DNA of 32,548 nt from Vibrionales bacterium SWAT-3 (GTDB lineage Bacteria; Pseudomonadota; Gammaproteobacteria; Enterobacterales; Vibrionaceae): assembly GCA_000169995.1 (NCBI GenBank), contig AAZW01000056.1, positions 1-32,548 of the forward strand, given 5' to 3'. Positions 1-6,296 of this stretch are shown piece by piece. Numbering within the stretch: position 1 is the first letter of the stretch; the number at the start of each line of letters is the position of its first letter. A model generated the notes under the pieces. It was not told the DNA's origin. It made no database searches and saw only the letters and a program-made list of their open reading frames with translations. A program made the translations under genes and the position numbers.

Positions 1-226
1 GGCTTATGCGATGACGATTCACAAATCTCAGGGCAGTGAATTTGATCTGACCTTAATGATCCTGCCGCCAGATTTCAGTCCAATCTTGACACGAGAGCTT
101 ATCTACACAGGTATTACGCGTGCGAAGAAACGACTGATGATGTTCAGTGATACTAATGTATTAAAGCGTGGGATTAAGGTGAAAACAGAGCGAGTGAGTG
201 GTTTAGGAAGCCGCTTAACTAGCTAA
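1..226 (+). CDS. recD: Exodeoxyribonuclease V alpha subunit RecD, C-terminal end (partial)
   Basis: This is the last part of RecD, the 5'-3' helicase motor of the RecBCD enzyme that processes double-strand breaks; the gene is cut by the left edge and reads from base 2 in frame. The visible residues include AMTIHKSQGSEF and YTGITRAKK, which match the late superfamily-1 helicase motifs (V and VI, the latter with its conserved arginine) seen at the end of RecD and UvrD-type helicases. Its position next to argA repeats the recD-argA order known in enterobacteria and vibrios. The stop at 224-226 is followed by a hairpin at 248-271. Only about 74 residues are present, so the assignment rests on motifs plus neighbourhood; a different SF1 helicase is possible but unlikely. 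Confidence 0.9.
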   Translation, partial: AYAMTIHKSQGSEFDLTLMILPPDFSPILTRELIYTGITRAKKRLMMFSDTNVLKRGIKVKTERVSGLGSRLTS

Positions 227-247
227 AGGTGATTGGGGTACATGTAC

Positions 248-271
248 AAAGCAACCATCCCTGGTTGCTTT
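248..271. terminator. Hairpin between recD and the minus-strand small ORF
   Basis: A perfect 10-bp inverted repeat (248-257 with 262-271, loop TCCC) lies 21 bases after the recD stop. The T-run on either strand is short (three T), so termination may be weak or factor-assisted. Its place between a plus-strand stop and a minus-strand ORF end fits a bidirectional terminator. Confidence 0.55.
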
Positions 272-278
272 GAGCGTG

Positions 279-470
279 CTAGGAATCAGTGCCTAAAAAC
301 GCTCGAGTAAACGATATGTGGTTTATCTTGTATTTTGCTTGGCAATTCAAAATAAACTCTTTTAGATTCTCGCTCACAGGGAACACGCAGTGTACGTCTA
401 GCCCTTCTAAGAATTGGTTATCAGCCATATCCCAAAAACTTTGCAGCGAGTTACAAACAATGGTTCTCAT
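279..470 (-). CDS. Possible small hypothetical protein (63 aa), not recognised
   Basis: A minus-strand ATG at 470 opens a 63-codon frame ending at 279. I do not recognise the product. It has two cysteines near the N-terminal half, no signal peptide and no membrane segment. Upstream of the ATG an AGAG lies about 11 bases away, a poor ribosome site, and the same frame stays open for only about 14 codons further upstream before a TGA. The sole support is its position: its stop lies eight bases beyond a hairpin shared with recD, and it follows argA on the same strand. It could equally be a degraded gene remnant or chance. Confidence 0.25.
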   Translation of the reverse strand: MRTIVCNSLQSFWDMADNQFLEGLDVHCVFPVSENLKEFILNCQAKYKINHISFTRAFLGTDS

Positions 471-763
471 ATCAATGTTGCTCTTTTTGCTGTTTATATC
501 AACGACCAGACATCAATCGCCTGCTGATCATTAACGGGTATAGCAATCCGTGCAGTAACCATTTCGATTCGCTCAAATGATTTGTGTCATAGGGCAGTCG
601 ATGTGGTCATTCCAATAAAAACATTTGTTATTTTGTTAAAGCGACCAAATTCTAAACAATTTTGTTTGTGAGTTAAAGTGCATACCTAATAAATCTCATA
701 TAGAAAACGATTACATTTGCAATTATTTTTCCTTTGAAGTGAGATTTTAGTCCAAAACTTTAT
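471..763. other. AT-rich intergenic stretch downstream of argA, no clear gene
   Basis: Together with 227-470 this makes a 537-base stretch without a convincing gene between the recD and argA stops. I see no strong terminator for argA here on the minus strand, no tRNA-like fold and no coding frame of note. It becomes very AT-rich from about 610 to 730. Confidence 0.5.
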
Positions 764-2101
764 TTACACATTTAACGCTAAGATTTTTGAGTTACGTTGA
801 TAGTTGTACAGCCCCTGTTTTTCCATCGGTAGCTCATCAACTCCGATCTCGTAAAACCCTTGTTCACGGAACCAATGCAGGCTATGTGTGGTTAAAACAA
901 AAATTTGGTCGATATCACGAGACTTCGATTGATGACGCATGTAGTCCAGTAATATTTGCCCACGGTTGCCATCACGATAATCAGGATGAATAGCCACACA
1001 AGCCATCTCCGCCATATGATCTTCCGGATATGCGTAAAGCGCTGCGCAACCGATAATCAGCCCGTCTTTTTCAATAATGGTAAATCGGTGGATTTCTTGC
1101 TCCAGCTGTTCTCTAGAGCGGCGTACTAAGATACCTTGTTCTTCAAGTGGACGAATGAGGTCAAAGATGCCGCCAATGTCGTCGATCTGAGCTTGTCTTA
1201 CTTGCTCGGCGCTCGCCATCACAACTTGGGTTCCAATACCATCGAAAGAGAACAGCTCTTGGATCAGGGCGCCATCCACTTTGTAGCTGATTAAGTGGCA
1301 ACGAGGTACGCCCGCACGACAAGCGGAAATTGCTCCCTTTAGGAAGCGCATGGTCCCGGTGCTCATGTCTTCAACTGGATTCTGATCTTCGGTTAAGCGC
1401 TCTAGAATGAGTTTAGCGTCTTTAGGAAAGAGCTCGGCGAGCACATTGCCGTTTTGATCTGTCACCCCTTGCTCAGAGCAAAAGCCAATGAGCTTGTCGG
1501 CTTTTAAACGAATGGCTACTTGGGTTGCAACCTCTTCAGAAAGCAGGTTAAAGCTTTCGCCTGTTACAGAACTAGCAATCGGGCCAAGCAATACAATAGA
1601 TCCTTGGTCGAGTGTGCGATTAATCCCTTCGATATCGATTCGACGAATACGCCCGCTATGGCAATAGTCGGTGCCATCATCAACTCCCAGCGGCTGTGCA
1701 GTAATGAAGTTGCCACTCATCACGTTGAGTTGAGTGCCCGCCATTGGCGTGTTGTTTAAGCTCATTGAAAGGCGTGCGGTGATGGCAAGTTGAAGCTGTC
1801 CAGCAGCCTGCATAGCCACACCCAGAGCGTATTCATCGGTGACTCTAATGTTCTTGTGATAGGGCGTGTGGCAATCTTGTTTCGCCAGTAGCTGGTTGAT
1901 CTGTGGTCTTGCACCGTGAACGAGAACAATCTTTACTCCAAGGCTGTGGAGCAGAGCGATATCACTAATTATGTTACCAAAGTTCTTATCGGCAACGGCT
2001 TCGCCTCCCAACATTATGACCATGGTTTTGCCACGGTGTGCGTTAACATAGGGGGTTGATTGTCTAAAGCCTTTTACTAGCGCTGTACTTCTTAATTTCA
2101 C
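764..2101 (-). CDS. argA: Amino-acid N-acetyltransferase (N-acetylglutamate synthase) ArgA
   Basis: ArgA makes N-acetylglutamate from glutamate and acetyl-CoA, the first step of arginine synthesis, in the cytoplasm. The 445 residues match the usual length of about 440. An amino-acid-kinase-like domain (about residues 25-265, with VIMLGGEAV near the start and VLVHGARPQI) is followed by a GNAT acetyltransferase domain (about 295-440, with EMACVAIHPDYR and the acetyl-CoA loop region DGNRGQ). In the classical enzyme the kinase-like part binds arginine for feedback inhibition. The start is GTG at 2101, giving an N-terminus that aligns with the enterobacterial protein (…GFRQSTPYVNAHRGKT). The GTG has only a weak ribosome site. 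Two ARG-box-like sequences lie 14-52 bases upstream, so ArgR repression is likely. It is transcribed divergently from the DUF2850 gene. Confidence 0.97.
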   Translation of the reverse strand: MKLRSTALVKGFRQSTPYVNAHRGKTMVIMLGGEAVADKNFGNIISDIALLHSLGVKIVLVHGARPQINQLLAKQDCHTPYHKNIRVTDEYALGVAMQAAGQLQLAITARLSMSLNNTPMAGTQLNVMSGNFITAQPLGVDDGTDYCHSGRIRRIDIEGINRTLDQGSIVLLGPIASSVTGESFNLLSEEVATQVAIRLKADKLIGFCSEQGVTDQNGNVLAELFPKDAKLILERLTEDQNPVEDMSTGTMRFLKGAISACRAGVPRCHLISYKVDGALIQELFSFDGIGTQVVMASAEQVRQAQIDDIGGIFDLIRPLEEQGILVRRSREQLEQEIHRFTIIEKDGLIIGCAALYAYPEDHMAEMACVAIHPDYRDGNRGQILLDYMRHQSKSRDIDQIFVLTTHSLHWFREQGFYEIGVDELPMEKQGLYNYQRNSKILALNV

Positions 2102-2114
2102 AGAACAAGTTCAA

Positions 2115-2153
2115 TTTGTTTATTTATTCGATAATTTAGCATTTAAATTCAAA
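2115..2153 (-). promoter_or_regulatory. Tandem ARG boxes (predicted ArgR operator) upstream of argA
   Basis: Two 18-bp segments, 2115-2132 and 2136-2153, resemble the ArgR half-site pair TGAAT-N4-ATTCA. Box 2 keeps 8 of the 10 conserved bases, including a perfect ATTCA at 2147-2151; box 1 keeps 7 of 10, with ATTCG at 2126-2130. The two ATTC cores are exactly 21 bp apart, that is two 18-bp boxes with a 3-bp spacer, the layout known for ArgR operators. They lie just before the argA GTG. Confidence 0.65.
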
Positions 2154-2247
2154 ACTAAACAACATATTTTTGGAATAAAGCGCAAACAATTCTCATCTAG
2201 GCTTCATTATCTAAAGTGTCTCAGTGTAGAATGCGCACAGCATCTTC

Positions 2248-2736
2248 ATGAGTAGTAACCGAATGCCGCAAGCTTCAGCACAAAAGAATAAAATCGATCA
2301 GATTACTAAAGGCCTCTACACTGAGGCTGAACAGCGCAATCAATCTCCATTGAAGCGCAAGATCATAGAGCGTTGCCTGATGGTGTTGGCTCTGGTCGGT
2401 TCGTTTGCTGTCGTATCGCTTTATGGTGATGTCATCACTCGTTTGCAAGACGCTGCAACGCCAAATCATTTGCTGTATGGCACTTGGATTGAGCAAGATG
2501 TGGCTCATTATGCGACGGATGAGTTTGTGTTGAATGCCAATGGAGTGTCTGTCGCTGGTTCGATTATCGCGACCAGTTTTGAATTTGACGGCAACTACTT
2601 CGAGTATAAAGCGGGAGATAAGACGTACCGCTTCCGTATGACCAATTCTGACAACACAGAAATGACGCTGGATTCAGAGAGTCATTACAATCCCGTCTTT
2701 CGTTTAAAAGGCCACACTGATAACTCCGTCCGATAG
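2248..2736 (+). CDS. DUF2850 family membrane-anchored protein
   Basis: A 162-residue protein that I recognise as the DUF2850 type, found mostly in vibrios and without an assigned function. Residues 1-33 are polar and basic, one hydrophobic segment (about 38-58, CLMVLALVGSFAVVSLYGDV) should anchor it in the inner membrane, and the remaining 100 residues would lie in the periplasm. The outer part resembles a small beta-rich domain (GTWIEQDVAHYATDEFVLNANG… then FEFDGNYFEYKAGDKTYRF). No catalytic motif is visible. ATG 2248 is taken as the start; it has no good ribosome site, and ATG 2263 is an alternative. It is divergent from argA and sits where enterobacteria carry amiC. It is probably a separate transcript from mltA, whose start is 90 bases on. 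Confidence 0.75.
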   Translation: MSSNRMPQASAQKNKIDQITKGLYTEAEQRNQSPLKRKIIERCLMVLALVGSFAVVSLYGDVITRLQDAATPNHLLYGTWIEQDVAHYATDEFVLNANGVSVAGSIIATSFEFDGNYFEYKAGDKTYRFRMTNSDNTEMTLDSESHYNPVFRLKGHTDNSVR

Positions 2737-2826
2737 GTTATCTTCTTGTAAACTCTTACAAACTAAGATTGTGTTATCTGATCGTTTTTGTCATCCTCGA
2801 TAGATAGAATTTTTAGGATGACTCTT

Positions 2827-3930
2827 GTGATTAAAAAATGGCTTCCCCTTGTCGCTGCCTCCGTTTTATTTGGCTGTGCTCAACCCACCGATCTCGCTCA
2901 ACAACATCTTGATGATGAATTTCCTCGCACCTTAAATAAGGTCGATCAGGTTGAATCCAATAAACCAAGAGACTACACCGCATTTGCTGAACAAGCCGAG
3001 ATGGTGGTATCTAAATCCCCTTCGATGGCAAAAATCTATGAACCACTTTATCAGCAACTCAATGAGTGGGCGCTGCAAAGCGGTGATACAAGCCAACTAG
3101 CAAACTTTGGCGTTCAAACGGCTCAACTGGGTGGTGGCGATAAGCAAGGCAATGTTTTGTTCACGGGCTACTTCTCTCCAGTGATGGAATTGCGCCATGA
3201 AGCCAATGAAGAGTATCGATTCCCTGTTTATGGGCTTCCTGACTGCGATCAAAATTGCCCAACTCGCGAAGAAATCTACAACGGCGCTCTAGAAGGTCAA
3301 GGCCTTGAACTTGGCTACGCTGCTAACCGAATTGACCCATTTATGATGGAAGTGCAAGGCAGTGGCTTTGTGCATTTTGGCGATGATGACACGTTGCAGT
3401 ATTTCGCTTACGCGGGTAAGAACAATAAGGCTTACGTGAGCATTGGCCGTGTGCTGATCGAACGAGGGTTAGTTCCCCGTGAGAAAATGTCGTTGAAAGC
3501 AATCAAAGAGTGGGTATTGGCGAATGAGCCTGAAGTGGTGAAAGAGCTGCTTGAGCAAAACCCGTCTTTCGTATTCTTTAGCGCGAGAGATGACTTATCG
3601 GTAATGGGTAGCGCAGGCATTCCACTGTTACCAATGGCCGCAGTTGCGGGAGATCGCTCTATCTTACCAATGGGAACGCCGATTCTTGCAGAAGTACCGC
3701 TATTAAATGCTGATGGCACTTGGAGCGGAGCACACCAACTAAGATTGTTACTGGTTTTAGATACGGGCGGTGCGGTTAAGCAAAACCACTTTGATCTTTA
3801 TCACGGTATGGGCCCACGTGCAGGTACTGAAGCGGGCCACTACAAGCATTTTGGTCGAGTGTGGAAATTGGGCTTAGATGGCAGTGCGACGGAAGCACCT
3901 TGGGCTTTACCACCTGAAAAGGTCGAGTAA
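2827..3930 (+). CDS. mltA: Membrane-bound lytic murein transglycosylase A (lipoprotein)
   Basis: MltA cleaves the glycan strands of peptidoglycan between MurNAc and GlcNAc, forming 1,6-anhydro ends, from the inner face of the outer membrane. The product has a lipoprotein signal with lipobox LFGC; the residue after the cysteine is Ala, which permits outer-membrane sorting. The MltA core covers the middle (FTGYFSPVMELR, FMMEVQGSGFV, AYAGKNNKAYVSIGR) and the C-terminal 3D domain carries VLDTGGAVKQNHFDLYHG, with its conserved aspartates. I prefer GTG 2827 as the start because AGGA at 2815-2818 is 8 bases upstream and the N-terminus MIKKWLPLVAASVLFGC is a clean lipoprotein signal; ATG 2818 is possible but has no spaced ribosome site. 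A strong hairpin terminator follows at 3987. Its products feed the AmpG recycling route encoded at 11410. Confidence 0.95.
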   Translation: MIKKWLPLVAASVLFGCAQPTDLAQQHLDDEFPRTLNKVDQVESNKPRDYTAFAEQAEMVVSKSPSMAKIYEPLYQQLNEWALQSGDTSQLANFGVQTAQLGGGDKQGNVLFTGYFSPVMELRHEANEEYRFPVYGLPDCDQNCPTREEIYNGALEGQGLELGYAANRIDPFMMEVQGSGFVHFGDDDTLQYFAYAGKNNKAYVSIGRVLIERGLVPREKMSLKAIKEWVLANEPEVVKELLEQNPSFVFFSARDDLSVMGSAGIPLLPMAAVAGDRSILPMGTPILAEVPLLNADGTWSGAHQLRLLLVLDTGGAVKQNHFDLYHGMGPRAGTEAGHYKHFGRVWKLGLDGSATEAPWALPPEKVE

Positions 3931-3949
3931 ACGACAATAAAATAGGGCA

Positions 3950-3978
3950 TTGAAAGCGAATCGCTAATCCCCTAGACT
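3950..3978 (+). promoter_or_regulatory. Candidate sigma-70 promoter for tcdA
   Basis: TTGAAA (3950-3955), a 17-base spacer, then TAGACT (3973-3978) gives a reasonable sigma-70 pair. Transcription would start near 3985, immediately before the terminator-like hairpin at 3987-4011. No better promoter is visible between that hairpin and the tcdA start. Confidence 0.4.
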
Positions 3979-3986
3979 TTTTATTC

Positions 3987-4018
3987 AAGAGTGCGTATAA
4001 AACGCACTCTTTTCTTTT
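3987..4018 (+). terminator. Rho-independent terminator after mltA
   Basis: A 10-bp perfect stem (3987-3996 with 4002-4011, loop ATAAA) is followed by a T-rich tract, TTCTTTTTC. It ends the mltA transcript 57 bases after the stop. It also lies within the untranslated leader that the candidate tcdA promoter would make. Confidence 0.85.
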
Positions 4019-4043
4019 TCTCAGAAATAAATTGGCGGCAACA

Positions 4044-4853
4044 ATGCGTGAATTGACCACTCCAGCTTCAGAAAACTATGACCAACGATTCGGTGGCACT
4101 CGTCGCCTATATGGTAATAGTGAAGTCGACATACTTAGAGCGGCACATGTGTGTGTGATCGGTATTGGTGGCGTAGGTTCATGGGCGGTTGAAGCGCTTG
4201 CTCGCACTGGTTTAGGTGAGCTAACGTTGATTGATATGGACGACGTGTGCGTGACTAACATCAACCGTCAGATCCACGCAATGTCGGGCACGGTCGGTAA
4301 GAGCAAAATCGAAGTGATGGCCGAACGCGTTAAGCTGATTAACCCTGAGTGTAAAGTTAACCTGATTGACGATTTCATCGGCCCTGACAATCAGGCGGAA
4401 TACCTGTCGAAAGAGTTCGATTTTGTTCTCGATGCGATCGATAGCATGAAAGCTAAGGCTTCGCTGTTGGCGTATTGCCGTAGTAACAAAATCAAAGTGA
4501 TCACCACTGGTGGCGCGGGTGGTCAAGTCGACCCGACTCAAATCAAAGTGGCTGATCTGACTAAGACGATTCAAGATCCGCTAGCGAAGAAACTGAAAGA
4601 CACTTTGCGTCGTCACCATAACTTCCCTACAAATCCTGCGCGTAAGTTCGGTATCGACTGTGTGTTCTCGACAGAACAGCTGAAATACCCGCAAGCTGAC
4701 GGCAGTGTATGTGCTGCGAAAGCGACAGCTGAAGGTCCAAAACGAATGGATTGTGCGACAGGTTTTGGCGCAGCAACGGTAGTAACCGCGACTTTTGGTT
4801 TTGTTGCTGTTTCACGTATCGTAGAAAAGATCATTCAGAAGCACAGTAAGTAA
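4044..4853 (+). CDS. tcdA: tRNA threonylcarbamoyladenosine dehydratase TcdA (CsdL)
   Basis: TcdA is an E1-like enzyme that uses ATP to cyclise t6A at position 37 of ANN-decoding tRNAs to ct6A. The 269 residues contain the ThiF/MoeB-type nucleotide fold: VIGIGGVGSWAVEALARTG near residues 36-54, DMDDVCVTNINRQ, and DAIDSMKAKASL, with a hydrophobic C-terminal segment (ATVVTATFGFVAVSRIV) typical of the CsdL branch. ATG 4044 is preferred to the in-frame TTG at 4032 because the upstream GGCGG gives it some ribosome-binding support and MRELTTPAS fits the family. It lies 41 bases before csdE and is probably cotranscribed with it, as expected, since CsdE/CsdA act with this enzyme in Escherichia coli. 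It has a possible own promoter at 3950-3978. Confidence 0.95.
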   Translation: MRELTTPASENYDQRFGGTRRLYGNSEVDILRAAHVCVIGIGGVGSWAVEALARTGLGELTLIDMDDVCVTNINRQIHAMSGTVGKSKIEVMAERVKLINPECKVNLIDDFIGPDNQAEYLSKEFDFVLDAIDSMKAKASLLAYCRSNKIKVITTGGAGGQVDPTQIKVADLTKTIQDPLAKKLKDTLRRHHNFPTNPARKFGIDCVFSTEQLKYPQADGSVCAAKATAEGPKRMDCATGFGAATVVTATFGFVAVSRIVEKIIQKHSK

Positions 4854-4894
4854 CTCGCTACTGTACGCCTAATAAGAATTTACTGGATAAAAAA

Positions 4895-5323
4895 ATGATG
4901 TCATTCCCGAGCTCTCCATTTGGCAAAGAAATTACTAGTGATGATATTGTCGCAAAGATGCAGGCTTTCAACGGTTGGGAAGACCGTTACCGTCAAGTAA
5001 TTCAATGGGGTAAGAAACTGCCAGTAATGCCTGATGAGCTGAAAAGTGAGCAGGTTGTGGTATCTGGTTGTGAGAGCCAAGTCTGGTTAGTTTCGCAGAA
5101 CATCGATGGTGTTTGGTACTTTTTTGCCGATTCTGATGCGCGTATTGTACGCGGACTTATTGCGTTAGTGATGGCGGCATATGACGGCAAAACATCAGAG
5201 CAAGTTCAAGCGTTCGACATCGATGGCTATTTCGCAGAGATTGGCTTGATTACGCATTTGAGCCCTTCAAGAGGAAATGGACTTAAAGCGATTGTTGAGC
5301 AGATCAAGAATCTCTCCGCTTAA
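4895..5323 (+). CDS. csdE: Sulfur acceptor protein CsdE (SufE family)
   Basis: CsdE accepts persulfide sulfur from the cysteine desulfurase CsdA and hands it on. The 142-residue protein has the whole SufE fold, with the conserved acceptor cysteine in VVSGCESQVW at residue 59 (equivalent to Cys61 of the E. coli protein) and the family segments GWEDRYRQVIQWGK and RIVRGLIALVMAAYDGK. Its length fits CsdE. Two adjacent ATG codons (4895 and 4898) could both serve as starts; the upstream GGAT is a weak ribosome site. It follows tcdA by 41 bases on the same strand. Its partner csdA is on the opposite strand beyond a beta-barrel gene, so unlike E. coli the two are not in one operon. SufE itself is the alternative name, but no suf genes are nearby. 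Confidence 0.92.
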   Translation: MMSFPSSPFGKEITSDDIVAKMQAFNGWEDRYRQVIQWGKKLPVMPDELKSEQVVVSGCESQVWLVSQNIDGVWYFFADSDARIVRGLIALVMAAYDGKTSEQVQAFDIDGYFAEIGLITHLSPSRGNGLKAIVEQIKNLSA

Positions 5324-5414
5324 ATGTCTATTTGTTTGAGAACTCCTTTCTGTTTGAGAGCGTGTTCGTTTAAGAACTTCTTAATACAGATAAGCAAGCG
5401 ACAGTATTGAAAAG

Positions 5415-5445
5415 AAACGGTGCCCAATGGCACCGTTTTTCGTTT
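5415..5445. terminator. Bidirectional terminator between csdE and the beta-barrel gene
   Basis: A perfect 10-bp stem (5415-5424 with 5429-5438, loop CAAT) is followed by TTCGTTTT on the plus strand and by CTTTTC on the minus strand. It separates two convergent genes and can serve both. Confidence 0.88.
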
Positions 5446-5476
5446 TAACGGATAACTGAATACGTCGAGAGAAGAA

Positions 5477-5956
5477 TTAGAAGTGGAATTCAGCGCTAAT
5501 TGCGTAACCGTTCTCGATAAGTTTTGCTTCGTACATGGTGTATTCAAGAGCAACACGAGCAGGACCAATCTTCACACCAGCACCCACACCGTAGTAAACA
5601 TCGTTGCTGTCGCCTAGGTTACTTTCAAAGTGACCGATACCAGCACGACCATAAATATCAAAGATTGTGATTGGCAAAGAAACTTTTGCACTTGTTAACC
5701 ATGCGTTTGAGTATAGGTGCTCGAAGTCTTTGTTCGTATCAACAAAATCTGCATAACCCGCTTCGATAGAAAGCAGGTCATTAAATGCGTAACCCAAGTA
5801 TAAGTTGTAACCGCTATTTTGATCGGTCATGTCCACGTTTTCACTCTCTACTTGATACTCTGAGTATAAGTAGCTTGCACCAATGTATGGGTCAGCTGAA
5901 GCTTGTTGAGCGGCAGTTAGCATTACTAGAGGAAGAACGATTGTTTTAAGTTTCAT
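5477..5956 (-). CDS. Small outer-membrane beta-barrel protein (OmpA/OmpX-like domain)
   Basis: A 159-residue secreted protein. The first 22 residues form a signal peptide with a likely cut at ASA-DP. The mature part is a run of alternating hydrophobic/polar strands (YIGASYLYSEY, YNLYLGYAF, LSIEAGYADF, WLTSAKVSL, FDIYGRAGIGHF, VYYGVGAGVKI, ARVALEYTMY, GYAISAEFHF), about eight strands, ending in Phe as outer-membrane barrels do. This matches the outer-membrane beta-barrel (OmpA-like transmembrane/Ail-OmpX type) family. The physiological role cannot be read from the sequence. The ATG at 5956 has AGAGAC about 9 bases upstream. It lies between csdE and csdA, convergent to csdE and 340 bases downstream of csdA, an insertion relative to the enterobacterial csdA-csdE pair. 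Confidence 0.85.
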   Translation of the reverse strand: MKLKTIVLPLVMLTAAQQASADPYIGASYLYSEYQVESENVDMTDQNSGYNLYLGYAFNDLLSIEAGYADFVDTNKDFEHLYSNAWLTSAKVSLPITIFDIYGRAGIGHFESNLGDSNDVYYGVGAGVKIGPARVALEYTMYEAKLIENGYAISAEFHF

Positions 5957-6296
5957 TGTGTTGTCTCTATCTAAAAAATTAATGTGTAAAGTGCTATTCC
6001 GTCAGCTTCAGGTCACCCTTGATAAATGGTGATTCTCGCTATTCAGTCACGATCTTTAACGTGGTATCGGTGATTAAACGAGAACGGGGTGCATTGTCGT
6101 TTTTTTCAGAAATGACGCATCAATGAAGTCTTAGAAATCAATAAAAACAGATAAGTGACATATAAAGAAAATATAAAGTTACTACTTATCAATGGGTTAT
6201 TTGTTTTTAATTTAATGCTAAAAAAGGAACTATTTTTGATGAGGGGAAGTCTGGTTCGAAGTCATTGAACCAGACATTAAGATCTTTGGTGGGGTT
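5957..6296. other. Intergenic region upstream of the beta-barrel gene
   Basis: This 340-base stretch should contain the minus-strand promoter of the beta-barrel gene. I see AT-rich sequence at 6120-6235, no coding frame of note, and one hairpin near the csdA end (listed separately). I could not fix a -35/-10 pair with confidence. Confidence 0.5.
6249..6275 (-). terminator. Hairpin downstream of csdA, weak terminator at best
   Basis: A perfect 9-bp inverted repeat (6249-6257 with 6267-6275) with a 9-base loop lies 22 bases beyond the csdA stop on the minus strand. No T-run follows directly (the next minus-strand bases are TTCCCC), so an intrinsic terminator is doubtful; it may stabilise the 3' end instead. 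Confidence 0.4.

Noticed and set aside
4221..4574. A 117-codon minus-strand frame inside tcdA
   Set aside because: Antisense shadow of a confident gene, with no ribosome site or domain.
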